Below are positions 5,093-5,103 of a DNA stretch of 5,103 bases, one piece after another. The notes under the pieces were generated by a model that was given only the letters and a program-made list of their open reading frames with translations, was not told the origin of the DNA and did no database searches. Positions within the stretch are counted from its first letter, which is position 1; each line of letters begins with the position of its first letter. The stretch is from positions 1 through 5,103 of the forward strand of contig JAKIXL010000113.1 of NCBI GenBank assembly GCA_022709105.1, written 5' to 3'. The position numbers and the translations under genes are program-made. Source of the DNA: Thermoplasmatota archaeon (GTDB lineage: Archaea; Thermoplasmatota; Thermoplasmata; Methanomassiliicoccales; Methanomassiliicoccaceae).

Positions 5093-5103
5093 GCCCAAAC
5101 CTT

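Overview
The window looks like a piece of a methanogenic archaeal chromosome. The best single guess is a methylotrophic lineage such as the Methanomassiliicoccales (Thermoplasmatota). The reasons are an FprA-type F420H2 oxidase, a dimethylamine/methanol-type corrinoid protein, an archaeal SbcD-related phosphoesterase, an archaeal-style RNase H-fold exonuclease, TATA-like promoters and GGAGG-type ribosome binding sites. The lineage is an inference from protein families, not from a marker gene. There are no RNA genes, insertion sequences or CRISPR arrays.

Layout: On the minus strand, a DEDDy-type RNase H-fold exonuclease (62-835) runs leftward. Its stop codon overlaps, by ATGA, the start of a further minus-strand gene that leaves the window at base 1. 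Divergent from it, after about 120 bases, is a plus-strand metallophosphoesterase (958-1683) ending in TAG. A 232-base intergenic region with two adjacent perfect dyads and a strong TATA box leads to a monocistronic corrinoid protein gene (1916-2554). Next are a stand-alone LigD-type NHEJ polymerase (2661-3548), a 254-base intergenic region with a three-copy CATGATGG motif, and fprA (3803-5023). Hairpins follow most of the plus-strand genes, so each of these is probably its own transcription unit.

Functionally there are two themes. One is nucleic-acid processing: an exonuclease, an SbcD-related phosphoesterase and an end-joining polymerase. The other is anaerobic energy metabolism and oxygen defence: the corrinoid methyl carrier and the F420H2:O2 oxidoreductase. 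The corrinoid gene has no methyltransferase partner here, and the NHEJ polymerase has no Ku or ligase partner here. The most interesting non-coding signals are the dyad pair upstream of the corrinoid gene's TATA box and the three-copy inverted/direct motif around the predicted fprA transcription start. No wholly new system was found; the regulatory regions are the parts most worth following up.
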